Assembly: GCA_016939335.1 (NCBI GenBank) | Contig: JAFGHC010000005.1 | Span: 1 to 45,545, forward strand | DNA from: Candidatus Saganbacteria bacterium | GTDB lineage: Bacteria; Margulisbacteria; WOR-1; O2-12-FULL-45-9; XYB2-FULL-48-7 | Direction of reading: 5' to 3' | Length of the DNA: 45,545 nucleotides | Part shown: piece after piece, positions 26,837 through 35,628 of the stretch | Position numbering within the stretch: position 1 is the first letter of the stretch | How the letters are laid out: each line of letters opens with the position of its first letter | Program-made: the position numbers and the translations under genes | Notes under the pieces: generated by a model | What the model saw: the letters and a program-made list of their open reading frames with translations, nothing else | Told to the model about the DNA's origin: nothing | Databases searched by the model: none

Positions 26837-27757
26837 ATGAATAAAGCGTTTTTGTCCGCCTTGATCATCCTGCTTTTTGCCGGCCCCGTCCTGGCCCAGG
26901 ACGCCCTGGGCGCCCGGCCGATGGGGATGGGCGGCGCGTTCGTCGGCCTGGCCGACGACGTCAATTCGATCTTCAGCAACCCGGCCGGCGTCGCCGCGGT
27001 CGGCAGAGAATCGCTCCTGGTCTCCACCCGTTTGCGCCCGGGCCGCGAATACTCGCTGATCGGCGGCGTGGAGCAGACGCCGTTCGGCAGCCTGGGGATC
27101 GGCTACGTCGGGACGACCGACCCGGACGATCTGGCGGCCGGCGCCACCCCCACCAAGTCGACGACCCAGACCCTTTACGTTACCCTGGCGGAAGACCTTA
27201 ACAGAAAGATGAGAGTGCCTGATAATTTCGGGCACCTGTCGCTGGGGGTCAATTTGAAATTTTCCAGCCGCAAGATCGGGACGGAAACGGGACTTTACCG
27301 GGACGGCGGCTCGAACGTCGATGTCGATCTGGCGACGGTCTTCAAACCGCGTGATGACCTGTCGTTCGGCCTCTCGCTCCAGAATTTTGCCAACGGGCAG
27401 ACCGCGCGATCCGGCGGCTTGAACACGCTGGAAGGCTCGGTTTCGGCGGTGACCGCCGGCGTCTCGGGCAGACTTTTCGGCTCGGCCCTGATCTGGTCGC
27501 TGGAAAACAGCGGCCTCGGCTGCGAATGGCGGCCGGTCAGCGGGCTGGCGCTCCGCGCCGGGCGCGATAACGCGGGCAATCAGACTTCCGGTTTCGGCCT
27601 GAACCTGAACGGGTTCTGCGTCGATTACGCTTTTGCCAATAACGGCGCGGAACCGGTCCATTACTGGTCGGTGGCGATCAAGCCGGTCGAGACCAGAGTC
27701 GCGGCCAAAGAGGGGCCGAAAACGGTTTCCGTCCTGCCGGACGGGAACGATATCTGA
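26837..27757 (+). CDS. PorV-like outer membrane beta-barrel protein
   Basis: This 306-residue protein has a signal peptide (MNKAFLSALIILLFAGPVLA) and then GARPMGMGGAFVGLADDVNSI and FSNPAGVA. That arrangement is shared by PorV, FadL-like and UPF0164 outer-membrane barrels. Alternating hydrophobic strands continue to the C-terminus (FGSLGIGYVG, LSLGVNLKFS, DLSFGLSLQNF). It is the only Sec-exported protein of the 26.8-43 kb region and the first gene behind the shared promoter type, so it may supply the outer-membrane component or anchor. The mRNA would start at or beside the ATG. Confidence 0.78.
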   Translation: MNKAFLSALIILLFAGPVLAQDALGARPMGMGGAFVGLADDVNSIFSNPAGVAAVGRESLLVSTRLRPGREYSLIGGVEQTPFGSLGIGYVGTTDPDDLAAGATPTKSTTQTLYVTLAEDLNRKMRVPDNFGHLSLGVNLKFSSRKIGTETGLYRDGGSNVDVDLATVFKPRDDLSFGLSLQNFANGQTARSGGLNTLEGSVSAVTAGVSGRLFGSALIWSLENSGLGCEWRPVSGLALRAGRDNAGNQTSGFGLNLNGFCVDYAFANNGAEPVHYWSVAIKPVETRVAAKEGPKTVSVLPDGNDI

Positions 27758-27772
27758 TGAAATAATTTTTTT

Positions 27773-27826
27773 CCCTCTCCATCGCAGATGGAGAGGGAGG
27801 CCGGTTTAAGGCCAGCGGGTGAGGAT
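27773..27826. repeat. CCCTCTCC/GGAGAGGG hairpin repeat, copy 1
   Basis: CCCTCTCCATC (27773-27783), GCA, GATGGAGAGGG (27787-27797) form an 11-bp perfect stem, followed by an AGGCCGGTTTAAGGCCAGCG tail and GGTGAGGAT. The tail runs into promoter P2. It is related to the repeats at 35080-35208 and 35566-35628. It may also serve as terminator for the barrel gene, since a T-run precedes it on the plus strand. Confidence 0.75.
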
Positions 27827-27857
27827 GCAAGTTTTGGGCGGTTGATTACGATGGGAT
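27827..27857 (+). promoter_or_regulatory. Sigma-28-like promoter P2
   Basis: GCAAGTTTT (27827-27835), 13 nt, CGATGGGAT (27849-27857). The -10 half is the most divergent of the six copies. A strong ribosome site (GTAGGAGGG) and ATG 27877 follow. Confidence 0.6.
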
Positions 27858-27876
27858 GTTGTAGGAGGGATCATCT

Positions 27877-28200
27877 ATGTTAAACCCAACAGCCAGCGGC
27901 GGCGAACAGTCTCCCGGTCGGTACGAAACTCCGCATGGCGCCAACAAAAATTATTACGGCGAAGCCGGCGCTAAATTAGCCCAGGCCGGAGAGGCAGGGG
28001 TCGGCACCGCCGCTACCTATATGCGGGACAACCCGAAAATGCCGGGGGCAGCCATTGGCATGACCGCCCCGGCGAAAAATCCGGCAACGGCGGCCGCGCC
28101 GGCAGGCCCGGCTCCCGCTGTTCTGGCCCAGCTAGATCCGAAAACCACCAAGGGGACCACGATCAATGTTCTTAATGATGTCGGTGTTCCGGGCAGTTAA
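27877..28200 (+). CDS. Small Ala/Pro/Gly-rich protein of unknown function
   Basis: This 107-residue protein has a strong ribosome site (AGGAGGGA). It is low in hydrophobic helices and rich in Ala, Pro, Gly and Thr (PATAAAPAGPAPAVLAQ), with no Sec signal and no recognisable domain. It looks largely disordered, like a secreted substrate or a chaperone client. It begins the transcript behind P2 and is followed 9 nt later by the 387-residue gene. Confidence 0.6.
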   Translation: MLNPTASGGEQSPGRYETPHGANKNYYGEAGAKLAQAGEAGVGTAATYMRDNPKMPGAAIGMTAPAKNPATAAAPAGPAPAVLAQLDPKTTKGTTINVLNDVGVPGS

Positions 28201-28209
28201 GGAGCCTTA

Positions 28210-29373
28210 ATGGGAACTAAGCCTGTTCAAACCGAACCACCTAAAATAGCGTTAGCCAGCACCGGCAAACCGGGGCCCAAGCCGTCGGCGGCCGCGCCCA
28301 TTTTTGTCGATCCTAAGTATGATCCTAAGTATTACGAAGATCAACCGACCATTTCCGACGAGGGAAAGACAGCGGCGGCCGACGGCGTAGCGAAAGGCCC
28401 GGTGCCGGTCAAGGTCCCCGTTATTGACGTTGAAATCGCCGAATACCTTGACCAGGCATCCGGAAAACATCATTTCAATGACAAGGATGTCAAGAAACAT
28501 CCCCAATCTTACGAAACGGCCCTGCATGAGCTGCTCAACAGCGGGCCGGTCACCCGGGAGAAACTGGCGGCCTTCCTCAAGGAATATTACGACGTTGACA
28601 AGGTGACGGAAGAATTCTGGGCCGCTTTTTCGGGCGACGGGCAGATCAGGAACGCCAAGGAGCTCCAGGACTGCCTGGAGAATTTCCTCGACAACATGGC
28701 CCTGACGCGCGCCCCGCTCAAATACATGTGCGAGAACGACGAGGTTTACATCATCCCGTCGGGCGGCCGCCCGATTAAGGACCTGCGCCAGCAGGGAATA
28801 ACTTCCATCCTGGAGTATGCGGCCAAGAACCCGAAGGTCAAGGAAGCCTGGCTGCGCGCCAAACAGATGACCGGCTACTCCGGCCGGGACGATAAAGACG
28901 CGGCCAAAGACGACAAGACCTGGGAGAAGTTCGAAAAGTACCTGGCCATGCAGTACTGGAAGCCGCTGGCCGAAAAGTTCGCCCTGAACGACCTGCATAA
29001 CGGCAACCGCCTGGTCAGGGAATTGTCCGACCAGTACCTGCGCCGCTGGATGACGACGGGCGAAGGGCTCGACAAGAAGGAATGGAAGGGCTTGCTGGAG
29101 AAACAGACCCTGCTGGAAAGAATGGGGAAGGACTACGGTCCGGAGGTCCTGGCCAAAGTCACTCTGCCGCCATTCCCCGAAGTCAACTTTGACAAGCAAA
29201 CCTCGACGGAAGTCCTGGCCAAGGCCCTGGAACTTTATAAGGCCGATCCGCAGGGGAACAAAGAGCAGGTGGTCGGTTTACTTGGCACCCTGACCGACGC
29301 CAATTTCAGCGCCAAAGCTGCCACGCCGGTCATTGCCGCGCAGGCTGCCGATCAGCCGCCCCCGAAGAAGTAG
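28210..29373 (+). CDS. 387-residue helical protein of unknown function
   Basis: The ATG at 28210 has a ribosome site (AAGGAGCC). A disordered Pro/Lys-rich N-terminus (about residues 1-75) precedes a mainly helical body: SYETALHELLNSGPVTREKL, a DGQIRNAKELQDCLENFLDN segment with an EF-hand-like look, KEAWLRAKQMTGYSGRD and KFEKYLAMQYWKPLAEKFAL. There is no signal peptide and no membrane helix. Family unknown. Position in the promoter-linked cluster suggests an exported or cytosolic partner of the apparatus. Confidence 0.7.
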   Translation: MGTKPVQTEPPKIALASTGKPGPKPSAAAPIFVDPKYDPKYYEDQPTISDEGKTAAADGVAKGPVPVKVPVIDVEIAEYLDQASGKHHFNDKDVKKHPQSYETALHELLNSGPVTREKLAAFLKEYYDVDKVTEEFWAAFSGDGQIRNAKELQDCLENFLDNMALTRAPLKYMCENDEVYIIPSGGRPIKDLRQQGITSILEYAAKNPKVKEAWLRAKQMTGYSGRDDKDAAKDDKTWEKFEKYLAMQYWKPLAEKFALNDLHNGNRLVRELSDQYLRRWMTTGEGLDKKEWKGLLEKQTLLERMGKDYGPEVLAKVTLPPFPEVNFDKQTSTEVLAKALELYKADPQGNKEQVVGLLGTLTDANFSAKAATPVIAAQAADQPPPKK

Positions 29374-29406
29374 CCTTACCCGGTAAATCTGTGATAGACT
29401 ACCGCC

Positions 29407-29634
29407 ATGCAAATATTTAACGGTTTTCACTGGCCGACTTTTTTTCTCGCCCTGGCCGTTTTTATCCTGCTGGCCAATCTTTGGAACATTCTGAAATTTA
29501 CCCTGATCAAGAACCGGGCCGCAGCCAGGGTCAAAGAGTCCGACGCAGCGCTGAAAAACCTGCTGTCAAAGCTCAAAGCGAAAGACCAGGAAATTAACGA
29601 TCTGATCGCAAAATTTAAGCAGCCCAAAAGCTGA
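29407..29634 (+). CDS. Small membrane-anchored coiled-coil protein
   Basis: This 75-residue protein has one membrane helix (residues about 8-27, WPTFFLALAVFILLANLW) and a charged helical tail with heptad spacing (KESDAALKNLLSKLKAKDQE, then INDLIAKFKQ). A -10-like TAGACT (29395-29400) lies 6 nt before the ATG, with no Shine-Dalgarno sequence. Function unknown; single-anchor coiled-coil proteins can act as assembly or scaffold factors. Confidence 0.6.
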   Translation: MQIFNGFHWPTFFLALAVFILLANLWNILKFTLIKNRAAARVKESDAALKNLLSKLKAKDQEINDLIAKFKQPKS

Positions 29635-29640
29635 TTGCTA

Positions 29641-29739
29641 CCCGAATACTCTAATTATGGCTCGAATGCCTGAATAATATCCCGAATATCTTCATTCGTG
29701 CTACATTCGTGTATTCGAGCCGACATTCGCGCATTCGGG
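29641..29739. repeat. CGAAT-type long hairpin repeat
   Basis: CCCGAAT (29641-29647) pairs with ATTCGGG (29733-29739), and GGCTCGAAT (29659-29667) with ATTCGAGCC (29713-29721), giving a nested hairpin of about 100 nt made of ATTCG units. A sequence beginning almost identically lies at 38828-38895, again directly before a P-type promoter. Confidence 0.7.
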
Positions 29740-29749
29740 TTGTAAACAC

Positions 29750-29780
29750 GCAAGTTTTCCCCCGCCAGACACGATAAATA
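29750..29780 (+). promoter_or_regulatory. Sigma-28-like promoter P3
   Basis: GCAAGTTTT (29750-29758), 13 nt, CGATAAATA (29772-29780). The ATG of the giant gene lies 7 nt after the -10 half, so the mRNA is probably leaderless; no ribosome site is present. Confidence 0.75.
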
Positions 29781-29787
29781 TAGTAGA

Positions 29788-32700
29788 ATGAGCGTTAATG
29801 GCGTAGCCCCTTCACAGAGTGTTCCCAACAACCAGGACCGGGACGATCTCGGTATCGGCCAGCTGGCTTCCTATATCCCCAACCAGGACGAGAACATTCC
29901 CGACGGCGGCCAGAAAGATACGATCACCGCTTCCTCACCCGGCATCACACCCCGGAATAAGGCGGCCGCCGCGCCGGTCGACCAGGGACCCGAATACCTC
30001 GACAATTCTAGCGGGTATGACGCTTCGCTCACTGCTGGTAACGCGATGAATAACGCCGATGAGGCGACCAGCGATCTGATGAACAGTCTCGAAGGCGAAG
30101 ATTTCATCGTCGGCCCCGACGGCGAGTACCAGACGGTCGACGGCTCCAAATTGGCCGACTTGCTGACGCTGATCGCCAAACTGGCTACCGCCGAAATGAT
30201 GATGAAGATGCTGACCGACGCCCAGATGGAAGAGAGCCAGAAACTGATGGAGATCATCCTGGAACTCAAGCCGGAAGAGGGGGACACCAGCGCCGACGCC
30301 GCCCGCGCCGCTTTCTTCAAGTCGATGCAGGACCGGATGAAGATCCTGCAGCAATTCATGACCAGCGTTTATAAAGCGGTTTACAACCACAACTTCGAGC
30401 TCTGGCAGCAGCGGATGAACGCGATCGAGAAAGACCGCGCGGACCGTCCCTGGTACGAAGGGTTGGGCAACTGGTTCACCGGCGGCGACGATCTCGACCA
30501 TGAAGAGCAGAAAAAAGCCGAGACCCAGAAGTTCAACGCTTCGGTTAAAAACAATCTCCACGAACTGATGACCGCGCTGCAGGCGCTGGCCGCCGCTTTT
30601 GAGCTGATGGGCAACCAGGCGGCCGGCCGCGGGATCGCCTCGGTCCTGCGCGAATTCGAAGGCCGGATCGAGCAGGCCAATCTGAAGCTTGACCAGCCGG
30701 TCGTCGGCAACGGCGCCGGCGGCCTCGATGGCTGGGATATTGGGCTAAGTATTTTTCATCCCGAGCTCCAGGCCGGGAGGCTGATTGCGCAGGGGGACAA
30801 CAGCCCCGGCACCGATTATTTCGATGACGATGACGCCAAGAATTTTCTGCAAGACATCCTGACCGAACTCCGGGGCAAGATGGTGGCGCTGGAAAACACT
30901 GCCCGGGCGGAAACTTTCGCGCAGACGGCCCAGATGGAAGAAAGCCAGTCGGTGCGGGAGATCCTGCTCGATCTTTCTCCGCACACCTCCAAGGCCGAAT
31001 ACGCCTATGCCAGCCAGGAGTCGATGTTCAAGCTGGGCAATCTGTTCTTTGATACCGCTTTCAGCACGCTGTCGAACCGGATCCAGTTTTATAACACGGA
31101 AGTCGCCATCCAGATCAATGTCGATAAAATGAAAGAGGCCCAAGGCTGGCATATCCTGGGCACGACCATCCAGATCGTCGGCGTCATCGCCGCCATCGTG
31201 GTGACCGCCGCGACCTACGGTTCGGGTTCGGTCCTGGCGCCGATGATCATCGGCGGCGCGGCGGCGGCGGCCGGCGCCCTCTGCCAGGGGGTTGGCGCTT
31301 ACGAGGCCTCCCAGGTGCCAAACAATTACGATGTTGGTCCGCCGCTCTTCAGCGTCGGCGGCAGTACCGACCTTAAGCAACCAAGGAATGTGGTTGAGGC
31401 AATCGATTATACCGAGGATATGGAAGAACAGTACCTCAACGGCCTGAGCAGCGAAGATTTTATGATCAAGAACGCCGACGGCACTTATGCTGTGAACAGT
31501 CAGGCCGTGGCGGCCATGGAACTGCGGACACAGACGTTCCACAACCTGCTCAAGATGATCGCCTATCTGCAAAAGGCGATGCGCGATATCAGCCGCGCGG
31601 TGTCTGCCGTGGTCCAGGAATATACGGTCAAAGACTTCGGCGACAATTACCTGCTCGGCAATCTGGAAAACACGGTCCAGCAGCGCACGCTGATCGTCCA
31701 GTCGATCAAAATGCAGCTTTCGGAGCAGGTCAACGGCAAGAACATCCAGCGCCAGAACGAGATCGAGGCCCATAATGCCTTTGGCGCCTCCAAATGGGGA
31801 GTGATCGGCGAGATGATCGGTTTCGCCCTCTACTTTGTCCCTTATGTGGGCCAGTTCGCCGGTATTGCGATGGCGCTGGGCGGCATACTCGGCAGTTCGC
31901 TTTACCAGATGTATGACCTTAATACTTCGCAGTACAGTTCCCTGCATAACGATTTTCATGAGACAAGCCAGGACCTGGACAAACGGCTGTCGCAGCGCAG
32001 TCAGGCGGCCGCCAATTCGGATGTGGCCGAGGACAAATTGGCCGGCCTAGAGAACGCCTGTTTCGCGGAGCTAGCGGCCAACGGTTATATCAGCACCGGC
32101 GACGGCTATCACGGGGTCAATTACGGCCTGGTTGGCAAACTCTACAACGCTTTGATGAAGATCCAGACCCTGCGCCAGATGCTGGCCGAGCTGCGGCAGG
32201 GTCAGAACAAGATCAGCGCGGCCGTCCGGCAACAGGTGACGGGGACCTCGGGCGAAGTGAGCGAACTGGGCAAAGTCGTGGTGCAGGGTGCCGCAGCCGA
32301 AGCGATGACGATCATGCAGGGGCTGGTCAGATTCATCGCCGATAGAGCGCAGGTGATGAACCGCCAGCGTGACGCCGAAAAGCAGTTGTCGATGGCCAAA
32401 ACCCAGGCGATAGTCGGCAGCGCGCTGGCGGTCGCCGGCGGGGCGGCCGGCGGGGCGATCGGCGGATCGACCGGGCGATTGATCGTCAATCTGACGCCGT
32501 CCGTAATGGGGCTGGCCAATGCCGCCGCCAGCGGCATCATGTACTACGACTATGCTCACAGCGGCTTCGGCGACTATGAGGGTTACGCCGATTCGGAGAA
32601 AACGGTCAAAGACATCAAAGGGAACACCAATCGGAATGACGAGGACCCGCTTGACGGGATCAACGCTCTGCAGGAGCAGATATATCTCGAGGCGGGCGAG

Positions 32701-34776
32701 AACCTGGCCCGGTCGCTCTCGGGCAGCACCTGGGTCATGGACGGCGGAATGAACGCGACCCTTGGTTCCCGCCTGCACGCCGTGAGCAATCTGCTGAAAA
32801 TGCTCATGACGCTGGTGACCGCCAAAGACACGATCAGTTCCGGTGTGCGGCGCCATCTGCGGGCCGGCGGCGCCCAGGGTGTGGACGAATTGCTGGAATA
32901 CGCTTCGGCCCAGGAACGAGCGGCGCAGAATATCCTGAATTCGCTGACCCAGGGGATTGAGATCATGATCGAGCGGCATAATCAAATGTCGCAGGCGCAA
33001 ACCCAGGTTTTCGTCAGCGGGCTGAGCGCCGCCATCAGCATTGCTTCGATGGCGCTGTACGTGGCGGCGTTTGCGACCCAGCCTGCGGAGCCGGGCGAGA
33101 CCGAACCTGGCGCGGGCGCCGGCCAGAAAACGTCCCCTCCGCGAACCGACGCAGCAGCTGCCGGGGCCAAGACCGCCCAGGCGGCGGAACTCAAAGCCGC
33201 GCCGGCCGGCACTGAACCGAAAGTCGAGGCCAAAAAAGCCGGGAACGCTTACGACGCGCCGGAGAATAAAGGAACATTAAGCAAGTGGCTGAACATTTCC
33301 GCGATTACGCTGAATATCATGAGCCCCCTGTTTCAGCATTATATCAAGGTCCATTTATATGAGGATCGTCAACCAGAGAAGAAGGCCAATTTGGAGGCTT
33401 CGAAGCTGGATGCCAATCACCAGCCCAGCCGCGCCGCTCACAGTAAGGCTGAAAAAAGCGGCGGTAACGATATTTTTGACACGATCAACGGCTTGGAAAC
33501 GGAGGCAGAAGCTTCGGATATTATGGCTTCCTCTTATGCGACCCAGACGGCGGCCGAACTGATGGCGCAACGGGCCGAAGAGATGGTCAACGCCTGGTTT
33601 CAGGCGGTCAAATCCGGCGCCGACAATGTGGCGGCCCAGAACCGGAGGTCCAAGATGCCGATCGGCCATTCATCGCCTGACAAAGCCGATAAACACGCCG
33701 GCCCGGCCGGGCCTAATGTGGACAAGGCAATGCAGGACTGGCAGGATAAGATCTCGCGCATCAGCGAGCCGCTCAAAAAAGACGAGATCACCCACTATGA
33801 AGCCCAGAGGCGGTTAAATGAGCAGCTGAAGATCAGGCCGGAATTCAAAGACAGTCAGCCGACCAAGGAGCTCCAGGCGCAGATCGCCGCCAAGGCCGCC
33901 GCCGCCAGCGTCAGTCCCGCGGCCAGCCAGCCGAAGCCGATCGAGTTCAAGCCGAAGCAGGAGCCGGCCCCCAACACCAAAGGACAGCGCGAGTACGTCA
34001 GTAAACTGCTTGCCGACGTCGAGAGCAAGATCCGGGAGGTCCAGACCAAAGCGGCCACCGTGGCCAATAATTCGGCCGAAGCTTCGCAGGCCCCGGTCGC
34101 GACCGACGGGGAGAAGCCCGCGACCCCCGAGGAGCAGATCAAACAGCTTGAAGCGCAAAAGGCCCGGCTGCTGCAGCGGCTGGATGAACTTGGCAAGGCG
34201 CTCAAGGAGCTCTCGAATATTGACTTGCCGGCGGTCAAGGAGAAAGTGGTGAGGTTGACCAAGGAGGTCGATGCCCGGCAGGAAGAGATCAAACAGCAGC
34301 TGGATACGATTGAAAAGCAACTAACCCAACAGCCACCGCTCAGCGGTGACGAACAGACAGCATTGCTGAAGGCGCAGGCGGACCTGGAAGCAGAAAAGGA
34401 AATGCTGGAACAGGTCAAACCGCGGCTGGCAAAAGAGCTGAAAGAGGTCCAGGCGAAAATCGCCCAGAACAAAGGGGAGATAACCAGCGTCCGGGCCGAG
34501 GTAATGGGGCTGAACCGTCAGATCGCTGTTCTGCAGAGGGAAAAAGAGAAGGTCACGACAAAAGACGAGAAACCCGGCAAAGCGGGCGGGTTGGCGGGTG
34601 CCGCCGCGGCTTCCCGGGGAGACAAAGTACTGGCGGTCGGAGCGATCAGTTCTCAGCTGGGCCGCAACCGCCAGGAAACATTCCACGACAAGGTCAAACA
34701 GGCCGAAGAAGACAAGGAGCTGGTGACCATGGCCCAGGGCGGCGGCAGCGTGATCAGGGGAGGTTTCTCATGTTAG
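29788..34776 (+). CDS. Giant modular helical protein, translocator-like (putative)
   Basis: This 1662-residue protein lacks a Sec signal. Residues about 90-1100 consist of diverged tandem modules of about 200 residues. Each has amphipathic helices with a shared start (LLKMIAYLQKAM, LYNALMKIQTLRQML, VSNLLKMLMTLVTAK) followed by a hydrophobic Gly/Ala-rich hairpin. The hairpins are near residues 456-505, 672-706, 873-915 and 1073-1097, with one more hydrophobic helix about 1164-1185. The repeated phrase AQMEESQ occurs in the first two modules. A disordered linker and a long coiled coil (about 1440-1590) end the protein. Coiled coil plus hydrophobic hairpin is the plan of type III translocators (SctE/YopB/IpaB). 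That comparison is architectural only. Confidence 0.7.
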   Translation: MSVNGVAPSQSVPNNQDRDDLGIGQLASYIPNQDENIPDGGQKDTITASSPGITPRNKAAAAPVDQGPEYLDNSSGYDASLTAGNAMNNADEATSDLMNSLEGEDFIVGPDGEYQTVDGSKLADLLTLIAKLATAEMMMKMLTDAQMEESQKLMEIILELKPEEGDTSADAARAAFFKSMQDRMKILQQFMTSVYKAVYNHNFELWQQRMNAIEKDRADRPWYEGLGNWFTGGDDLDHEEQKKAETQKFNASVKNNLHELMTALQALAAAFELMGNQAAGRGIASVLREFEGRIEQANLKLDQPVVGNGAGGLDGWDIGLSIFHPELQAGRLIAQGDNSPGTDYFDDDDAKNFLQDILTELRGKMVALENTARAETFAQTAQMEESQSVREILLDLSPHTSKAEYAYASQESMFKLGNLFFDTAFSTLSNRIQFYNTEVAIQINVDKMKEAQGWHILGTTIQIVGVIAAIVVTAATYGSGSVLAPMIIGGAAAAAGALCQGVGAYEASQVPNNYDVGPPLFSVGGSTDLKQPRNVVEAIDYTEDMEEQYLNGLSSEDFMIKNADGTYAVNSQAVAAMELRTQTFHNLLKMIAYLQKAMRDISRAVSAVVQEYTVKDFGDNYLLGNLENTVQQRTLIVQSIKMQLSEQVNGKNIQRQNEIEAHNAFGASKWGVIGEMIGFALYFVPYVGQFAGIAMALGGILGSSLYQMYDLNTSQYSSLHNDFHETSQDLDKRLSQRSQAAANSDVAEDKLAGLENACFAELAANGYISTGDGYHGVNYGLVGKLYNALMKIQTLRQMLAELRQGQNKISAAVRQQVTGTSGEVSELGKVVVQGAAAEAMTIMQGLVRFIADRAQVMNRQRDAEKQLSMAKTQAIVGSALAVAGGAAGGAIGGSTGRLIVNLTPSVMGLANAAASGIMYYDYAHSGFGDYEGYADSEKTVKDIKGNTNRNDEDPLDGINALQEQIYLEAGENLARSLSGSTWVMDGGMNATLGSRLHAVSNLLKMLMTLVTAKDTISSGVRRHLRAGGAQGVDELLEYASAQERAAQNILNSLTQGIEIMIERHNQMSQAQTQVFVSGLSAAISIASMALYVAAFATQPAEPGETEPGAGAGQKTSPPRTDAAAAGAKTAQAAELKAAPAGTEPKVEAKKAGNAYDAPENKGTLSKWLNISAITLNIMSPLFQHYIKVHLYEDRQPEKKANLEASKLDANHQPSRAAHSKAEKSGGNDIFDTINGLETEAEASDIMASSYATQTAAELMAQRAEEMVNAWFQAVKSGADNVAAQNRRSKMPIGHSSPDKADKHAGPAGPNVDKAMQDWQDKISRISEPLKKDEITHYEAQRRLNEQLKIRPEFKDSQPTKELQAQIAAKAAAASVSPAASQPKPIEFKPKQEPAPNTKGQREYVSKLLADVESKIREVQTKAATVANNSAEASQAPVATDGEKPATPEEQIKQLEAQKARLLQRLDELGKALKELSNIDLPAVKEKVVRLTKEVDARQEEIKQQLDTIEKQLTQQPPLSGDEQTALLKAQADLEAEKEMLEQVKPRLAKELKEVQAKIAQNKGEITSVRAEVMGLNRQIAVLQREKEKVTTKDEKPGKAGGLAGAAAASRGDKVLAVGAISSQLGRNRQETFHDKVKQAEEDKELVTMAQGGGSVIRGGFSC

Positions 34777-35066
34777 ACGGGATAATCGGCGCGGTTGGTT
34801 CGAACCTGCCGGTCAATAATAATAAAGCGAATACGAACAACGCGACGGCCGCCGCGGGCGACGTAAATTTCAAGAACACGTTCGTCGAGCTGGCCCGCGC
34901 CTCGCAGATCATGGTGACCGATAAGGGGGCCAAGGACGGGCTCCAGTTCAACAACTGGCGCGAGCTGGAAGATTCCCTTTATTACGACAAAGAAGAGGCC
35001 GAAGAACAGGCGGTTGCCGATTACCTCAAGAAACTGACCCGGATACTGAAGCAAAAGTTGGGCTGA
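34770..35066 (+). CDS. 98-residue protein of unknown function
   Basis: The gene starts 7 nt inside the giant gene, with a GGGGAGG ribosome site about 10 nt upstream. A Gly/Asn-rich N-terminus (residues 1-30) precedes a helical, acidic body (TFVELARASQIMVTD, NNWRELEDSLYYDKEEAEEQ, KKLTRILKQKLG). Translational coupling suggests a dedicated partner or chaperone of the giant protein. No family is recognised. Confidence 0.65.
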   Translation: MLDGIIGAVGSNLPVNNNKANTNNATAAAGDVNFKNTFVELARASQIMVTDKGAKDGLQFNNWRELEDSLYYDKEEAEEQAVADYLKKLTRILKQKLG

Positions 35067-35079
35067 TAAACCTTCCCCG

Positions 35080-35208
35080 GCCCTCACCCGCTAACCTTAA
35101 AGCTACCCCCCTCTCCCAGAGGGAGAGGGTAAAATACAATGAATTTCCCTTCTCCCTCTGGGAGAAGGGGGCCGGTTAAGAGTCAGCGGATGAGGGTCGG
35201 GGTGAGGC
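35080..35208. repeat. Composite palindromic repeat before P4
   Basis: CCCTCTCCCAGAGGGAGAGGG (35109-35129) and TCCCTTCTCCCTCTGGGAGA (from 35146) are hairpins nested in a larger inverted repeat (CCGGCCCTCACCCGC near 35080 against GCGGATGAGGGTCGG near 35186). It belongs to the same family as the elements at 27773 and 35566 and ends at promoter P4. The interval 35067-35322 holds only this repeat, P4 and a 19-codon frame. Confidence 0.75.
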
Positions 35209-35239
35209 GCAAGTTTTTCCCCTCTGCCCCCGATAAATA
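35209..35239 (+). promoter_or_regulatory. Sigma-28-like promoter P4
   Basis: GCAAGTTTT (35209-35217), 13 nt, CGATAAATA (35231-35239), identical to P3 in both halves. ATG 35247 follows 7 nt later. Confidence 0.75.
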
Positions 35240-35246
35240 CAGTGCC

Positions 35247-35306
35247 ATGGTTAATTCAGTTGACGGCAACAAGAAAAACGCTCCCATCAACCCGGCGCCA
35301 AAGTGA
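35247..35306 (+). CDS. Possible 19-residue leaderless peptide
   Basis: ATG lies exactly 7 nt after the P4 -10 half, as in P1 and P3. The frame reads MVNSVDGNKKNAPINPAPK and stops at 35306, 16 nt before the ATG of the next gene (35323), which has only a weak ribosome site. It may be a leader peptide coupling translation to that gene, or a remnant. Confidence 0.35.
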   Translation: MVNSVDGNKKNAPINPAPK

Positions 35307-35322
35307 GTAAAAAGGCATAATC

Positions 35323-35559
35323 ATGGAGATCAGACCTTCCATTAAATCTGGTGATCTGGGTGGCCGGGTCGGCGCTGACTATCAGGGCGGGGGCGGCGAC
35401 CTGCTGGCCCAGCTTGGCCAGCGCGTGAGCGACACGCTCGGTCAGGGTAAAACCGCGGAACAGAACAAAATCAGCGTCGACAGCCAGCTGGTTAAACAGC
35501 TGATCAGCGGCCTGTTCAACCAGCCCTTACCGGGCCTGAACCATGACTTTCTCGTCTAA
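35323..35559 (+). CDS. 78-residue protein of unknown function
   Basis: The protein has a Gly-rich N-terminal third (SGDLGGRVGADYQGGGGDLL) and a helical C-terminus (VDSQLVKQLISGLFNQPLP). No signal peptide or membrane helix is present. Small size, lack of a signal and a dedicated promoter resemble small exported structural subunits, but no family is recognised. Confidence 0.55.
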   Translation: MEIRPSIKSGDLGGRVGADYQGGGGDLLAQLGQRVSDTLGQGKTAEQNKISVDSQLVKQLISGLFNQPLPGLNHDFLV

Positions 35560-35565
35560 TTTCTC

Positions 35566-35628
35566 CCCTCTCCTCCAATCCGATTGGAGGAGAGGGAGGC
35601 CGGTTCAGCGTCAGCGGGTGAGGAGGAT
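35566..35628. repeat. CCCTCTCC/GGAGAGGG hairpin repeat, copy 3
   Basis: CCCTCTCCTCCAATC (35566-35580) and GATTGGAGGAGAGGG (35582-35596) form a perfect 15-bp inverted repeat, followed by AGGCCGGTTCAGCGTCAGCG and GGTGAGGA. The tail is nearly the same as in the copy at 27773 and again leads straight into a promoter element. Confidence 0.75.

Noticed and set aside
29641-29739. CRISPR-like array (repeated ATTCG units)
   Set aside because: Units are 5-11 bp with irregular spacing and form one hairpin; there are no spacers of constant length and no cas genes.
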